A DNA stretch of 64,000 nt from positions 1,378,501-1,442,500 of the forward strand of contig NZ_JABXYT010000001.1 in assembly GCF_013394775.1 (NCBI RefSeq). The letters are read 5' to 3'. Positions within the stretch are counted from its first letter, which is position 1. Every line of letters begins with the position of its first letter. Origin of the DNA: Oribacterium sp. oral taxon 102. GTDB taxonomy: Bacteria > Bacillota > Clostridia > Lachnospirales > Lachnospiraceae. The notes beneath the pieces were generated by a model, which saw nothing but the letters and a program-made list of their open reading frames with translations, ran no database searches and had not been told where the DNA came from. The translations under genes and the position numbers were made by a program. Below, one piece after another: positions 26,014 through 34,347 of this stretch.

Positions 26014-27144
26014 ATGCCGGAGCTCATTGTAATTGTGATCTGTTTCCTTGCCTATTTTCTGTATTCCCGCCGCACAAAGGGTGGAAGGAACAGAATCAGG
26101 GAGGCAAAATTCTGGAATATGGATGGAAAGGGGAGAATGGATTTTAATATGGGGAAGCTGCCGAAGCTGAACTGGGAGGGAAATATGCCGAAGCTCAGGG
26201 GGCCTGCGGCAGCGCTGCTTCTCCTGTTCTTTACAGCGCTGCTTGCCTCCGGCTCCTACTACAAGGTTTCGGAGCAGGAGCAGGCGGTCGTGACGATGTT
26301 CGGACAGGTGATTCGCACAGACAGTGCAGGACTCTATTGGAAGCTTCCGTTTGTGCAGAGTGTCCACAAGGTGGATACCACGACCTCCGGCATGCCGATC
26401 GGCTATACGCTGGAGAACGGCTCGCGCTATGACGGGGACAATGCGTACAGCGATACCGTGCCGTCAGAGGCGATGATGATTACCTCGGACTTCAATTTTG
26501 TTAACGTGGATTTTTATCTGGAGTACCGCGTCAGCAACCCCGTGCAGTATCTCTATGCTTCCTCCGATCCGGAGGGAATCCTCCGGAATGAGGCGCAGTC
26601 GGCGATTCGTTCTACGATCGCGAAGTACAGCGTCGACGATGTCATCACGACCGGAAAATCGCAGATTCAGGCGGAGGTACGGGATAAGCTGATTGCCGCG
26701 CTGGAGGAGAACGATATCGGCATTCAGGTCGTAAATGTGCTGGTGCAGGATGCGGAACCGCCAACCAGTGAGGTTCTGGCAGCCTTCAAGGCTGTGGAGA
26801 CCGCGAAGCAGGGCGCGCAGACGGCAGGCACGCAGGCGCAGCAGTACAGAAATGAGCGGATTCCCGCGGCAGAGGCGAATGCGGACAAGACGAGGCAGAC
26901 AGCAGAGGCGGCGAAGCAGGCGCGGATCGCGGAGGCGACAGGGCAGGTAGAGCGCTTCAACCGGATGTATGAGGAATATTCGAAATATCCGCTTGTCACG
27001 AAGCAGCGGCTGTTTTACGAGACGATAGAGGATGTGCTGCCGGAGCTGAAGGTCATCATCACAGACGGGAAGACCGCTACGATGTACCCGCTGGACAGCT
27101 TCTCTGAGGCTGTGACGCAGCCGTCGGAGAGGACGGAGGGGTGA
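26014..27144 (+). CDS. hflK: FtsH protease modulator HflK (SPFH/band 7 protein)
   Basis: Membrane-anchored SPFH protein that with HflC forms large ring assemblies around FtsH and tunes its proteolysis. A hydrophobic stretch lies at residues 2-17 and the main anchor at about residues 64-82 (AAALLLLFFTALLASG), followed by the SPFH domain (SEQEQAVVTMFGQVIRTDSAGLYWKLPF) and an Ala/Glu-rich coiled coil around residues 270-320. The 376-residue length fits. hflC follows after 25 bases. HflKC is less common in Firmicutes than in Gram-negatives; no ftsH is in the window. Confidence 0.9.
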   Translation: MPELIVIVICFLAYFLYSRRTKGGRNRIREAKFWNMDGKGRMDFNMGKLPKLNWEGNMPKLRGPAAALLLLFFTALLASGSYYKVSEQEQAVVTMFGQVIRTDSAGLYWKLPFVQSVHKVDTTTSGMPIGYTLENGSRYDGDNAYSDTVPSEAMMITSDFNFVNVDFYLEYRVSNPVQYLYASSDPEGILRNEAQSAIRSTIAKYSVDDVITTGKSQIQAEVRDKLIAALEENDIGIQVVNVLVQDAEPPTSEVLAAFKAVETAKQGAQTAGTQAQQYRNERIPAAEANADKTRQTAEAAKQARIAEATGQVERFNRMYEEYSKYPLVTKQRLFYETIEDVLPELKVIITDGKTATMYPLDSFSEAVTQPSERTEG

Positions 27145-27169
27145 GCCCCCGCCGCAGAAAGGAAGGGCT

Positions 27170-28081
27170 ATGAATACAGAAATGAATACTGGACGTCCCG
27201 CAGACGGGAAGCGTCTCTTTTCCCGCGGGCTGCTGCTTGTGCTGCTGTTCCTCCTCCTGCTGCTCCTTCGCAGCAGCTTCTTCACGGTACGGATGAACTA
27301 TTACGGAGTCGTCACGCAGTTCGGCAAGATCGTCCGGGTGGAGCCGAATGCGGGGCTGAAGCTGAAGCTTCCCCTGATACAGTCTGTGAGCTATGTGCCG
27401 AAGACGCTTCAGGTCTATGATATCGCGCCGTCGGATGTGATTACCCGGGATAAAAAATCCATGATTTCCGATAACTATATTCTCTGGCAGATCATTGATC
27501 CGGTTCGCTTCATGCAGACGCTGAACGGCTCAATCTCCGGCGCACAGGATCGCTGTTCGGTGGCAAGCTATAATGCGACGAAGAATGTCATCAGCTCCAT
27601 GTCGCAGGACGACATCATCGCGGCGAGAGGGGAGAAGCTGACAGATCTGATCACGGAGGATGCCAACTCCAGCATCGGTGAGTACGGCATCCGCATCGCG
27701 AAAACGGCAATCAAGGCGCTCGACCTGCCGGACGACAATAAGGAAGCGGTATATCAGAGGATGATCTCCGAACGGAACAATATCGCGGCGGCGCATAAGG
27801 CGGAGGGAGACAGCGCTGCACAGAAGATCCGAAATGAGACGGATCGGGAGGTGGCTGTCATGAATGCGAATGCGGACAAGGAGGCGGCGATTCTCGAGGC
27901 AGAGGGGGAGCAGATCTATATGCAGACCCTGCAGAATGCATACAATACGCCGGAAAAGGCGGACTTCTATAATTATCTCCGTTCCCTCGATGCGCTGAAG
28001 GCATCTCTCAGAGGAGAAAACAAGACCGTCATTCTCGATAAGGATTCCGAGCTCGCGAAGGTTCTGTACGGTGTGAACTGA
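27170..28081 (+). CDS. hflC: FtsH protease modulator HflC (SPFH/band 7 protein)
   Basis: Partner of HflK. One membrane anchor at about residues 19-38 (RGLLLVLLFLLLLLLRSSFF) is followed by the SPFH domain (MNYYGVVTQFGKIVRVEPNAGLKLKLP) and the HflC-type segment RMISERNNIAAAHKAEGDSAAQKIRNETDREV. Length of 303 residues is typical. The preceding ribosome binding site is AAAGGAAGG. A strong new promoter begins seven bases after the stop codon. Confidence 0.92.
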   Translation: MNTEMNTGRPADGKRLFSRGLLLVLLFLLLLLLRSSFFTVRMNYYGVVTQFGKIVRVEPNAGLKLKLPLIQSVSYVPKTLQVYDIAPSDVITRDKKSMISDNYILWQIIDPVRFMQTLNGSISGAQDRCSVASYNATKNVISSMSQDDIIAARGEKLTDLITEDANSSIGEYGIRIAKTAIKALDLPDDNKEAVYQRMISERNNIAAAHKAEGDSAAQKIRNETDREVAVMNANADKEAAILEAEGEQIYMQTLQNAYNTPEKADFYNYLRSLDALKASLRGENKTVILDKDSELAKVLYGVN

Positions 28082-28087
28082 AAACAC

Positions 28088-28116
28088 TTGACGAAATACC
28101 CTGATCGATGTATGAT
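28088..28116 (+). promoter_or_regulatory. Promoter of the metal-transport operon
   Basis: TTGACG (28088-28093), exactly 17 bases, TATGAT (28111-28116). One of the closest-to-consensus promoters in the window; a long palindrome starts at the next base. Confidence 0.8.
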
Positions 28117-28171
28117 TGCATTATCAGTTAAACATATATTTAACTATCAATATATGTTTTCTGATAATGCA
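28117..28171 (+). promoter_or_regulatory. 55-bp palindrome at the transcription start, operator or attenuator
   Basis: Outer arms TGCATTATCAG (28117-28127) and CTGATAATGCA (28161-28171) are perfect; inner arms ACATATATT (28132-28140) and AATATATGT (28149-28157) are also perfect, around the loop TAACTATC. It begins directly after the -10 box, where a metal-sensing repressor of the ArsR/SmtB type would bind. A TTTTT run follows, so the RNA hairpin could also attenuate transcription. Confidence 0.65.
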
Positions 28172-28218
28172 TTTTTGATTGCGGAAATCGTGAAAGCTAT
28201 TTCTGAAGGAGAACGAAG

Positions 28219-28437
28219 ATGAAGAAGAGCTATCAGATCGAGGTGGACTGTGCGAATTGTGCGAACAAAATGGAGGAGGCGGCGAAAAGAACTGCGGGTG
28301 TCCGGGATGCGGTAGTCAATTTCATGGCGCTTAAGATGAATGTGGAGTTCGAGGAGGGGGCGGACTGCGACGAGGTTATGAAACGGGTTCTCCGTGCGTG
28401 CAGGGATGTCGAAGAGGACTGCGAGATCTATTTCTAG
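28219..28437 (+). CDS. Stand-alone heavy-metal-associated (HMA) domain protein
   Basis: A 72-residue ferredoxin-like metal-binding domain: KKSYQIEVDCANCANKMEEAA has the metal ligands Cys11 and Cys14 in CANC, followed by the expected beta-alpha-beta pattern (VRDAVVNFMALKMNVEF). Such domains either act as metallochaperones or form the N-terminal part of P-type ATPases. Here it is a separate gene 14 bases before the ATPase, which itself lacks an HMA domain, so it probably supplies the missing domain in trans. AAGGAG precedes the start. Confidence 0.9.
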   Translation: MKKSYQIEVDCANCANKMEEAAKRTAGVRDAVVNFMALKMNVEFEEGADCDEVMKRVLRACRDVEEDCEIYF

Positions 28438-28451
28438 GGCAGGAGTGCGAT

Positions 28452-30353
28452 ATGAATAAAAAACAGAAAAAGCTGCTGTACCGCATTTTGCTTTCCGGAG
28501 GGCTGCTGCTTTCCCTGCTGCTGCTCGGGAAACACGGGCTGCTCCCCGAAAACGCCGCACTTCGTTTCCTGCTCTTCATGATCCCTTATTATATCATAGG
28601 GAACGATATCCTCCGGAAGGCGGTGAGGAATATCCGGAAAAAGCAGGTTTTCGACGAGGAATTCCTGATGGCGGTAGCGACGCTGGGCGCGATCCTTCTT
28701 GCGCTCTTCTCTCGCAGCGGGGACTATGTCGAGGCGATCGCAGTGATGCTCTTCTACCAGATCGGAGAATGGTTCCAGAGCTATGCCGTCGGCAGGAGCC
28801 GGAAGAATATCTCGGAGCTGATGGATATCCGTCCGGACTATGCCAATATCGAGAAGGATGGCGCGCTCGTACGGGTAGTGCCGGACGAGCTCCCGGTCGG
28901 CTCTGTGATCGTCGTCTGTCCCGGAGAGAAGGTGCCGATCGACGGCATCGTGCTGGAGGGCAGCTCCAGCCTGAATACCGCCGCGCTGACGGGAGAGAGC
29001 CTGCCTCGGGAAATCCGCCCGGGAGAGGAGATCATCAGCGGCTGCATCAACGAAAGCGGGCTTCTGAAGATCCGGACGACGAAGCGCTTCGGGGAATCTA
29101 CGGTTTCGAGGATTCTCGAGCTGGTAGAGAATGCCGGCTCCCGAAAATCGAAGCCGGAGGATTTTATCACGAGGTTTGCGCGGGTCTATACGCCGGCGGT
29201 TGTCTACGCGGCGCTCGCACTGGCGGTGCTGCCTCCGATCCTTCAGCTGCTGCGGGGGACAGGCTCCGACTGGGAGATCTGGCTCTATCGGGCGCTGAGC
29301 TTCCTCGTGGCGAGCTGCCCCTGCGCGCTGGTCGTCAGCATTCCGCTGAGCTTCTTTGCAGGCATCGGCGGGGCGAGCCATTCCGGCATACTGGTGAAGG
29401 GCTCCAATTATCTGGAGCTTCTGTCTCGAACCCGCATCGTTGTATTTGATAAGACCGGCACGCTGACACAGGGCGTCTTCGAGGTAAACGGCATCCATCA
29501 CAGTCCGCTGGAGGACGGGAAGCTGCTGGAATATGCTGCGCTTGCCGAGTCTGCGAGCACACATCCGATCAGCCGGAGCCTCCGAAAGGCATACGGCAGG
29601 GAGCTGGATCGTTCCCGCGTATCGGATATCCGGGAGCGAAGCGGAAGCGGCGTGATCGCGAGGGTGGACGGCAGAGAGGTTGCGGCAGGGAATGATAAGC
29701 TGATGCGCTCCCTTTCGGTTGCCTACCGAGACTGCCACTCTGTCGGGACGATCATTCACATCGCGATCGACGGGGAATACGCCGGGCATATCGTAATCGC
29801 GGATCGTGTGAAGCCCGGTGCGAGGGAGGCGGTGCAGGCATTAAGAGGAGCCGGTGTTCGACAGACAGTGATGCTGACCGGCGACAGTCGGCGCGTCGCC
29901 GACAGGGTCGCCGCAGAGCTCGGGATCGATACGGTCTTCTCGCAGCTGCTGCCGGGAGGTAAGGTGGAGCATTTGGAGGAGCTGCTTTCCGGGAAAGGGA
30001 AGCAGGAGGTACTCGCCTTCGTCGGGGATGGCATCAATGACGCGCCGGTGCTCCGGAGAGCCGATATCGGGATCGCAATGGGAGCGATGGGCAGCGACGC
30101 GGCGATCGAAGCGGCGGATATCGTCCTGATGGACGACAATCCCCTGCAGATCGCGAAGGCGATCCGGATCTCGCGAAAGGCGCTGCGCATCGTCTATGAG
30201 AACATCTTCTTTTCCATCACGGTGAAGCTGCTCTGCCTAGGGCTCGTCGCACTGGGGATTGCAGGAATGGGGCTGGCTGTCTTCGCGGATGTCGGCGTGA
30301 TGATTCTGGCGGTGCTGAATGCGATACGGGCGCTCTTCGTGAAACGGCTGTAA
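28452..30353 (+). CDS. Zn/Cd-type heavy-metal P1B ATPase
   Basis: Pumps divalent soft metals across the membrane using ATP. The 633-residue protein lacks an N-terminal metal-binding domain. It has the transmembrane CPC motif at residues 289-291 (SCPCALVVSIP), the phosphorylated Asp333 in DKTGT, STHPISRS as the HP locus and GDGINDAP in the hinge. ADVG in the last membrane helix matches the P1B-2 group (Zn, Cd, Pb) rather than the copper group. The start at 28452 follows GGCAGGAG. Operon with the HMA protein behind a regulated-looking promoter. Confidence 0.9.
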   Translation: MNKKQKKLLYRILLSGGLLLSLLLLGKHGLLPENAALRFLLFMIPYYIIGNDILRKAVRNIRKKQVFDEEFLMAVATLGAILLALFSRSGDYVEAIAVMLFYQIGEWFQSYAVGRSRKNISELMDIRPDYANIEKDGALVRVVPDELPVGSVIVVCPGEKVPIDGIVLEGSSSLNTAALTGESLPREIRPGEEIISGCINESGLLKIRTTKRFGESTVSRILELVENAGSRKSKPEDFITRFARVYTPAVVYAALALAVLPPILQLLRGTGSDWEIWLYRALSFLVASCPCALVVSIPLSFFAGIGGASHSGILVKGSNYLELLSRTRIVVFDKTGTLTQGVFEVNGIHHSPLEDGKLLEYAALAESASTHPISRSLRKAYGRELDRSRVSDIRERSGSGVIARVDGREVAAGNDKLMRSLSVAYRDCHSVGTIIHIAIDGEYAGHIVIADRVKPGAREAVQALRGAGVRQTVMLTGDSRRVADRVAAELGIDTVFSQLLPGGKVEHLEELLSGKGKQEVLAFVGDGINDAPVLRRADIGIAMGAMGSDAAIEAADIVLMDDNPLQIAKAIRISRKALRIVYENIFFSITVKLLCLGLVALGIAGMGLAVFADVGVMILAVLNAIRALFVKRL

Positions 30354-30417
30354 GACAGACAAAAGAGTACCGGAAGAGTAAAGCACCGCATTTGGAAGAA
30401 CAGGGAAGGGAGAGAGG

Positions 30418-31092
30418 ATGCAACGGGAGGAAATGCAGCGGGAGCTGCCGGGGCTTCTGCCCTTCTGGAGGGAGCTTTCCGCGGAAGAGCAGACGGCGCT
30501 CCGAGACAGTGCGCGGCTGCTCCGCTTCCGGAAGTCCGAGCGGATCGCCCGCGCTGAGGAGCAGTGTCTGGGGACGCTCGTCGTCCTTAAGGGGCAGATC
30601 CGCGCCTACATGGTTTCTGATGAAGGGCGGGAGATCACCCTGTACCGGCTCTATGAGCGGGAGCTCTGCGTAATGTCGGCATCCTGTCTGCTGGAGGGCA
30701 TCAGCTTCGACCTGATGATGGACGCGGTGACAGATACGGAGGCGCTGCTCCTGCCGGTACAGGCGATGAATCCGATCCTCCGGCAGAACCCGCGTATGGA
30801 GCGCCATCTCACGAGGCTGGTGAACGAGAGATTTTCCGAGGTAATGTGGATGATGCGGCAGATCCTCTTTTTCTCCGCGGACCGGAGAGTGGCGGTCTTC
30901 CTCTGGGATGAGCTCGCGAAGGGCAGGACAGAGCTTTTGTACTATACGCATGACGAAATTGCGCGGCTGATCGGCAGCGCGCGGGAGGTGGTGTCCAGAA
31001 TGCTGAAGTATTTTGCCATGGAGGGCATCGTCGAGCTGGGGCGCGGAAGCATCCGGATCGTAGATCGGGAAAAGCTGAGGGGCTATCTGTGA
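30418..31092 (+). CDS. Crp/Fnr family transcriptional regulator
   Basis: A 224-residue regulator with an N-terminal cyclic-nucleotide-binding-like beta barrel (LVVLKGQIRAYMVSDEGREITLYRLYERELC) and a C-terminal winged helix-turn-helix (YTHDEIARLIGSAREVVSRMLKYFAMEGIVEL). It lacks the N-terminal cysteine cluster of oxygen-sensing Fnr; two cysteines, in CVMSASCLL, lie in the barrel. It follows the metal ATPase by 64 bases and precedes an iron-sulfur gene pair, so it could control either. The effector is unknown. No Fnr box (TTGAT-N4-ATCAA) was seen nearby. Confidence 0.88.
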   Translation: MQREEMQRELPGLLPFWRELSAEEQTALRDSARLLRFRKSERIARAEEQCLGTLVVLKGQIRAYMVSDEGREITLYRLYERELCVMSASCLLEGISFDLMMDAVTDTEALLLPVQAMNPILRQNPRMERHLTRLVNERFSEVMWMMRQILFFSADRRVAVFLWDELAKGRTELLYYTHDEIARLIGSAREVVSRMLKYFAMEGIVELGRGSIRIVDREKLRGYL

Positions 31093-31120
31093 TTCTGTCA
31101 CAGACAGCCCTTCTTTTTTT
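31080..31120 (+). terminator. Terminator overlapping the end of the Crp/Fnr gene
   Basis: GGGCT-AT-CTGTGA pairs with TCACAG-AC-AGCCC around a short loop, followed by TTCTTTTTTT; the stop codon lies within the hairpin. Confidence 0.8.
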
Positions 31121-31238
31121 ATGCTAAGCTTTCTTCGTTTCCGTCCTCTATGGACACGATAGAGGAGAGGCTGTTTTTTGATCCGGAAAGCGGCGGCTGC
31201 GCAAGGGAGCTCCGACTTTCCGAAAAAGGAGAGGCAAA

Positions 31239-31439
31239 ATGGCAAGAAGGCTGGCATCGGTCGATCGCAGGCGCTGCGTTTCCTGCGGCGCCTGCGAGAA
31301 TACCTGTCCAAGGAACGCGATCCGCGTATGGAAGGGACTTTTCGCGAGGGTAGAGGGGTCGCTCTGCATCGGCTGCACGCTCTGCGCGAGAGTCTGTCCC
31401 GCAGTATGCATTGACATGAGGGAAAGGAGCGTAGAATGA
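31239..31439 (+). CDS. 2[4Fe-4S] ferredoxin-like protein
   Basis: A 66-residue small electron carrier with two complete cluster motifs, CVSCGACENTCP (from residue 13) and CIGCTLCARVCP, separated by about 18 residues. GAGAGG lies upstream of the ATG. Its stop overlaps the start of the membrane protein gene (ATGA). In NapH/polyferredoxin-type proteins the ferredoxin domain is often fused to the membrane part; here the two appear as separate genes. An inverted repeat CCTCTAT-N7-ATAGAGG at 31145-31165 lies in the upstream gap. Confidence 0.88.
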   Translation: MARRLASVDRRRCVSCGACENTCPRNAIRVWKGLFARVEGSLCIGCTLCARVCPAVCIDMRERSVE

Positions 31440-32041
31440 AGAAACGGCATCGCTGGTATGAATGGCTTTGGATCTGGGAGCTCCTGTACTTTTCTCTGGG
31501 CTTCTTCCATATCCTCTTCGCGTGGCTGGGGTTGCTCGATTTCCTGCTGCCGCTTCTCCTCGCGATTTTTGGCGGCAATAAATTCTTCTGCAACCATCTC
31601 TGCGGGAGAGGACAGCTCTTCCAGCTCCTCGGCACGAAAGGGAGGTGCTCACGGAACCACCCTACGCCACGGTGGATGTCCTCCCGCGCGTTTCGTTACG
31701 GCTTTCTCATTTTCTTTATGACGATGTTCGGGAATATGCTCTTCCAGACCTGGTTGGTCTTCGGTGGAAGCCGGGGGCTTCGCGAGGTGCTGAAGCTCTT
31801 CTGGACCATCCGCGTGCCCTGGGGCTGGAGCTATACTGCGGGGACGGTGCCGGACTGGATCGCGCAGTTTTCCTTTGGTTTCTACAGTATGATGCTGACC
31901 TCGACGCTGATCGGTCTGATTGTGATGCTTCTGTATAAGCCGCGCAGCTGGTGTACCTTCTGCCCTATGGGCTCTATGACGCAGTCGATCTGCGAGTGGA
32001 AGCACAGGGAGCTCCTGCATTTCGAGGAGAAGAGCGCCTGA
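31436..32041 (+). CDS. NapH/YccM-like iron-sulfur membrane protein
   Basis: A 201-residue polytopic protein with about four or five hydrophobic segments. Two cysteine motifs face one another across the helices: CNHLCGRGQLF near residue 52 and WCTFCPMGSMTQSIC near residue 175, resembling the CxxxCP-G pattern of NapH-type quinol-linked electron transfer proteins. The soluble ferredoxin motifs are absent here and provided by the preceding gene. Likely moves electrons between a membrane donor and an unidentified reductase; no catalytic partner is adjacent. Confidence 0.7.
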   Translation: MKKRHRWYEWLWIWELLYFSLGFFHILFAWLGLLDFLLPLLLAIFGGNKFFCNHLCGRGQLFQLLGTKGRCSRNHPTPRWMSSRAFRYGFLIFFMTMFGNMLFQTWLVFGGSRGLREVLKLFWTIRVPWGWSYTAGTVPDWIAQFSFGFYSMMLTSTLIGLIVMLLYKPRSWCTFCPMGSMTQSICEWKHRELLHFEEKSA

Positions 32042-32061
32042 ACGAATCCTTACTGGAATTT

Positions 32062-32082
32062 TTATAGCAATATTGCTATAAT
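32062..32082 (+). promoter_or_regulatory. 20-bp perfect palindrome overlapping a TATAAT box
   Basis: TTATAGCAAT and ATTGCTATAA are perfect inverted halves at 32062-32081. The -10 TATAAT at 32077-32082 overlaps the right half; the -35 (TGGAAT, 32054) is weak. It lies 30 bases before the beta-CASP gene and looks like an operator. Confidence 0.55.
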
Positions 32083-32111
32083 TAAAAAATAATTCCTGAC
32101 GGGAGGCGGCT

Positions 32112-33731
32112 ATGAGACTTTCTTTTATCGGTGCGAATCATGAGGTGACGGGCTCTCTGCACCTTTTAGAGGCGTGCGGGCTGAATATCGCGATCGACTG
32201 CGGGATGGAGCAGGGCAAAAACGTCTACGAAAACGCGCCCATGCCGATCAAATATTCGGATCTGGACTACATTTTGCTGACGCATGCGCACATTGACCAC
32301 GCGGGGATGATTCCTTATGCGGTGAAGAACGGCTTCCACGGAACCATACTCGCGACGAAGGCAACGGCGGCGCTCTCGGAGATCATGCTCCGCGACAGCG
32401 CCCACATCCAGATGCAGGAGGCGGAATGGCGGAACCGGAAGGGGAAGCGGCTGGGTCGTGCCGAGGTTGTGCCGATCTATGATCTGAATGATGCGCACGA
32501 TGCGCTGGAGCTCTTTTACGGTCTGGATTACGGACAGGAGACCGAGCTTGGAGACGGGGTGTGCATCCGCTTCGTGGATGCAGGGCATCTTCTGGGGAGC
32601 GCCAGCATCGAGGTTTTCCTCATGGAGGGAACGGTGCAGAAAAAGCTGGTTTTTTCCGGCGATATCGGAAACTTCGGGAAGCCGCTGATCCGCGACCCGG
32701 AGTATATCCACAGCGCCGACTATGTCATCATGGAGTCCACCTACGGCGACCGGCTCCATGAGCTATGCAGCGACCATCTGCGGGATCTCGTGGAGATCAC
32801 GCAGCGCACGCTGGATCGGGGCGGAAATGTGGTGCTGCCGGCATTCGCGGTGGGACGGACGCAGGAGCTGCTCTATCTGTATCGCGCGATCAAGCAGCAG
32901 CACCTGATCCGCGGACATGAGGATTTTCCGGTCTATGTCGACAGTCCGCTGGCGGTGGAGGCGACCCATGTCTTTACCCGGGAGCTCTCGCAGTGCTATG
33001 ACGAGGAGACGCGGATGCTGGTAGAGCACGGCATCAATCCGATCGCGTTCCGGGGACTGAAGCTGTCCATCACCTCTGATGAGTCGAAGCTCATCAACCT
33101 CGACGATACGCCGAAGGTCATCATTTCCGCCTCGGGAATGTGTGACGCGGGACGAATCCGCCACCATATCAAGCACAATGTCTGGAGGAAGGAGTGTACA
33201 ATCGTTTTCGCCGGGTATCAGGCGGAGGGTACGCTGGGACGGCTCCTGCTGGAGCATGCGGACAAGGTGAAGCTCTTCGGAGAGGAGATCGCGGTGGAGG
33301 CAGAGATCGCGACCATGCAGGCGATGTCCAGCCATGCGGATCAGGCAGGGCTTGTCCGCTGGATTTCTGCTTATGAGGAGAGACCGGAGCGCGTCTTTCT
33401 GGTTCATGGAGACGACGGGGCGATGGAGACACTGTCGGGGCTGCTCTCGGAGAAGGGGTTCCGCGTCGACTGCCCGTATTCTGGCTCGAGCTTCGATCTC
33501 GCGCGGAATGAATGGATACGGATCGCGGAGCCGGTTCCGTTTGTGAAGGAAATGTCTGCATTGCCGGCAGCAGAGCCGCGGCAGCGGAGTGCCGGAGCTG
33601 CCTATGACCGGCTGCTCTCGGCGTATGAGAAGCTGTTTACAGCGGTGAAGGCGAACTATGGCGGCGCGAACAAGGATCTCGCGAAGTTTACGAGCCAGAT
33701 CCTCAGTCTTTATGAGAAGTGGATGCGCTGA
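32112..33731 (+). CDS. MBL-fold beta-CASP ribonuclease-like protein
   Basis: A 539-residue protein with metallo-beta-lactamase motif THAHIDHAG, later ligand regions (DAGHLLGS, FSGDIG), a beta-CASP insert (STYGDR, FAVGRTQELLYLY, ISASGMCDAGRIRHH) and C-terminal SSHAD and VHGD motifs, the arrangement of CPSF73/YSH1-type RNA nucleases. The family processes RNA by endo- or exonucleolytic cuts. There is no KH domain. About 60 extra residues follow the last motif. Start set by GACGGGAGGCGG. It is distinct from RNase J, which has a different C-terminus. Target RNA unknown. Confidence 0.85.
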   Translation: MRLSFIGANHEVTGSLHLLEACGLNIAIDCGMEQGKNVYENAPMPIKYSDLDYILLTHAHIDHAGMIPYAVKNGFHGTILATKATAALSEIMLRDSAHIQMQEAEWRNRKGKRLGRAEVVPIYDLNDAHDALELFYGLDYGQETELGDGVCIRFVDAGHLLGSASIEVFLMEGTVQKKLVFSGDIGNFGKPLIRDPEYIHSADYVIMESTYGDRLHELCSDHLRDLVEITQRTLDRGGNVVLPAFAVGRTQELLYLYRAIKQQHLIRGHEDFPVYVDSPLAVEATHVFTRELSQCYDEETRMLVEHGINPIAFRGLKLSITSDESKLINLDDTPKVIISASGMCDAGRIRHHIKHNVWRKECTIVFAGYQAEGTLGRLLLEHADKVKLFGEEIAVEAEIATMQAMSSHADQAGLVRWISAYEERPERVFLVHGDDGAMETLSGLLSEKGFRVDCPYSGSSFDLARNEWIRIAEPVPFVKEMSALPAAEPRQRSAGAAYDRLLSAYEKLFTAVKANYGGANKDLAKFTSQILSLYEKWMR

Positions 33732-34321
33732 TGCGGAGCGAGGAGCGAATCCGGATTCCGGCGCGAAGGAGAGAGAAGGCGCACAGACCGCCGCGCCCGG
33801 GGCAGAGGCTTTTGCTTCTGCTCCTTTTCTGCATTCTTTTCTCCGCCGTCTTTCAGGGCATTCTGCAATTCCGCCTCAGGCGCTACTATGAAGGCAGGCC
33901 GACAGAGGAGCTGTCTCCCGGAGAGAGTCTTCCGGAAACGGATCTGATAGAGCATAGCCCCGAGCTGGAATCGCCGTCCGAGCGCTTCCGGCTCGAGCTT
34001 TCGAGGCTTTCCGAGGAGCAGGCTGCGCTCCGGAGACAGCGCAGCCGGATCGCCGCGCGGGAGCAGGAGCAGCAGATTGCAGCCCTCTGGGATACCGAGC
34101 TCCAGAGGATTTCAGCGGAGCTGCTGTCTCAGCTTTCGGAGAAGAAGCGTGCGGATTTTCGGGAGAGCCAGAAGCAGTTCCGGAGGGAGCGGAGACTCAC
34201 GGCGATGAAGGAGGTCAATACCGGAGGCTCCGCCGCGGAGGAAAATATCGCATATCTCAAAAAGTATGCGGAGCTCACAGAGAGGCGCTGCTACGAGCTG
34301 CTGGAGAGGCTGCCCGCATAG
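33731..34321 (+). CDS. Membrane-anchored protein with LprI/DUF1311-like domain
   Basis: A 196-residue protein with a basic N-terminus, one membrane helix (about residues 24-44, LLLLLLFCILFSAVFQGIL) and an extracytoplasmic helical region. The last 75 residues (WDTELQRISAELLSQL, RADFRESQKQFRRER, ELTERRCYELLERL) follow the pattern of the LprI/DUF1311 fold found in lysozyme-inhibitor-like lipoproteins, without its usual cysteine pairs. The start codon overlaps the stop of the beta-CASP gene. The alternative start at 33719 lies inside that gene. Function unknown; the domain call is by pattern only. Confidence 0.6.
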   Translation: MRSEERIRIPARRREKAHRPPRPGQRLLLLLLFCILFSAVFQGILQFRLRRYYEGRPTEELSPGESLPETDLIEHSPELESPSERFRLELSRLSEEQAALRRQRSRIAAREQEQQIAALWDTELQRISAELLSQLSEKKRADFRESQKQFRRERRLTAMKEVNTGGSAAEENIAYLKKYAELTERRCYELLERLPA

Positions 34322-34347
34322 CTGCATCCGTGAAGCTGACGATATAT

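Noticed and set aside
30354..31238. Fnr box near the Crp/Fnr and ferredoxin genes
   Set aside because: No TTGAT-N4-ATCAA-like site was found; the inverted repeat at 31145-31165 does not match it.
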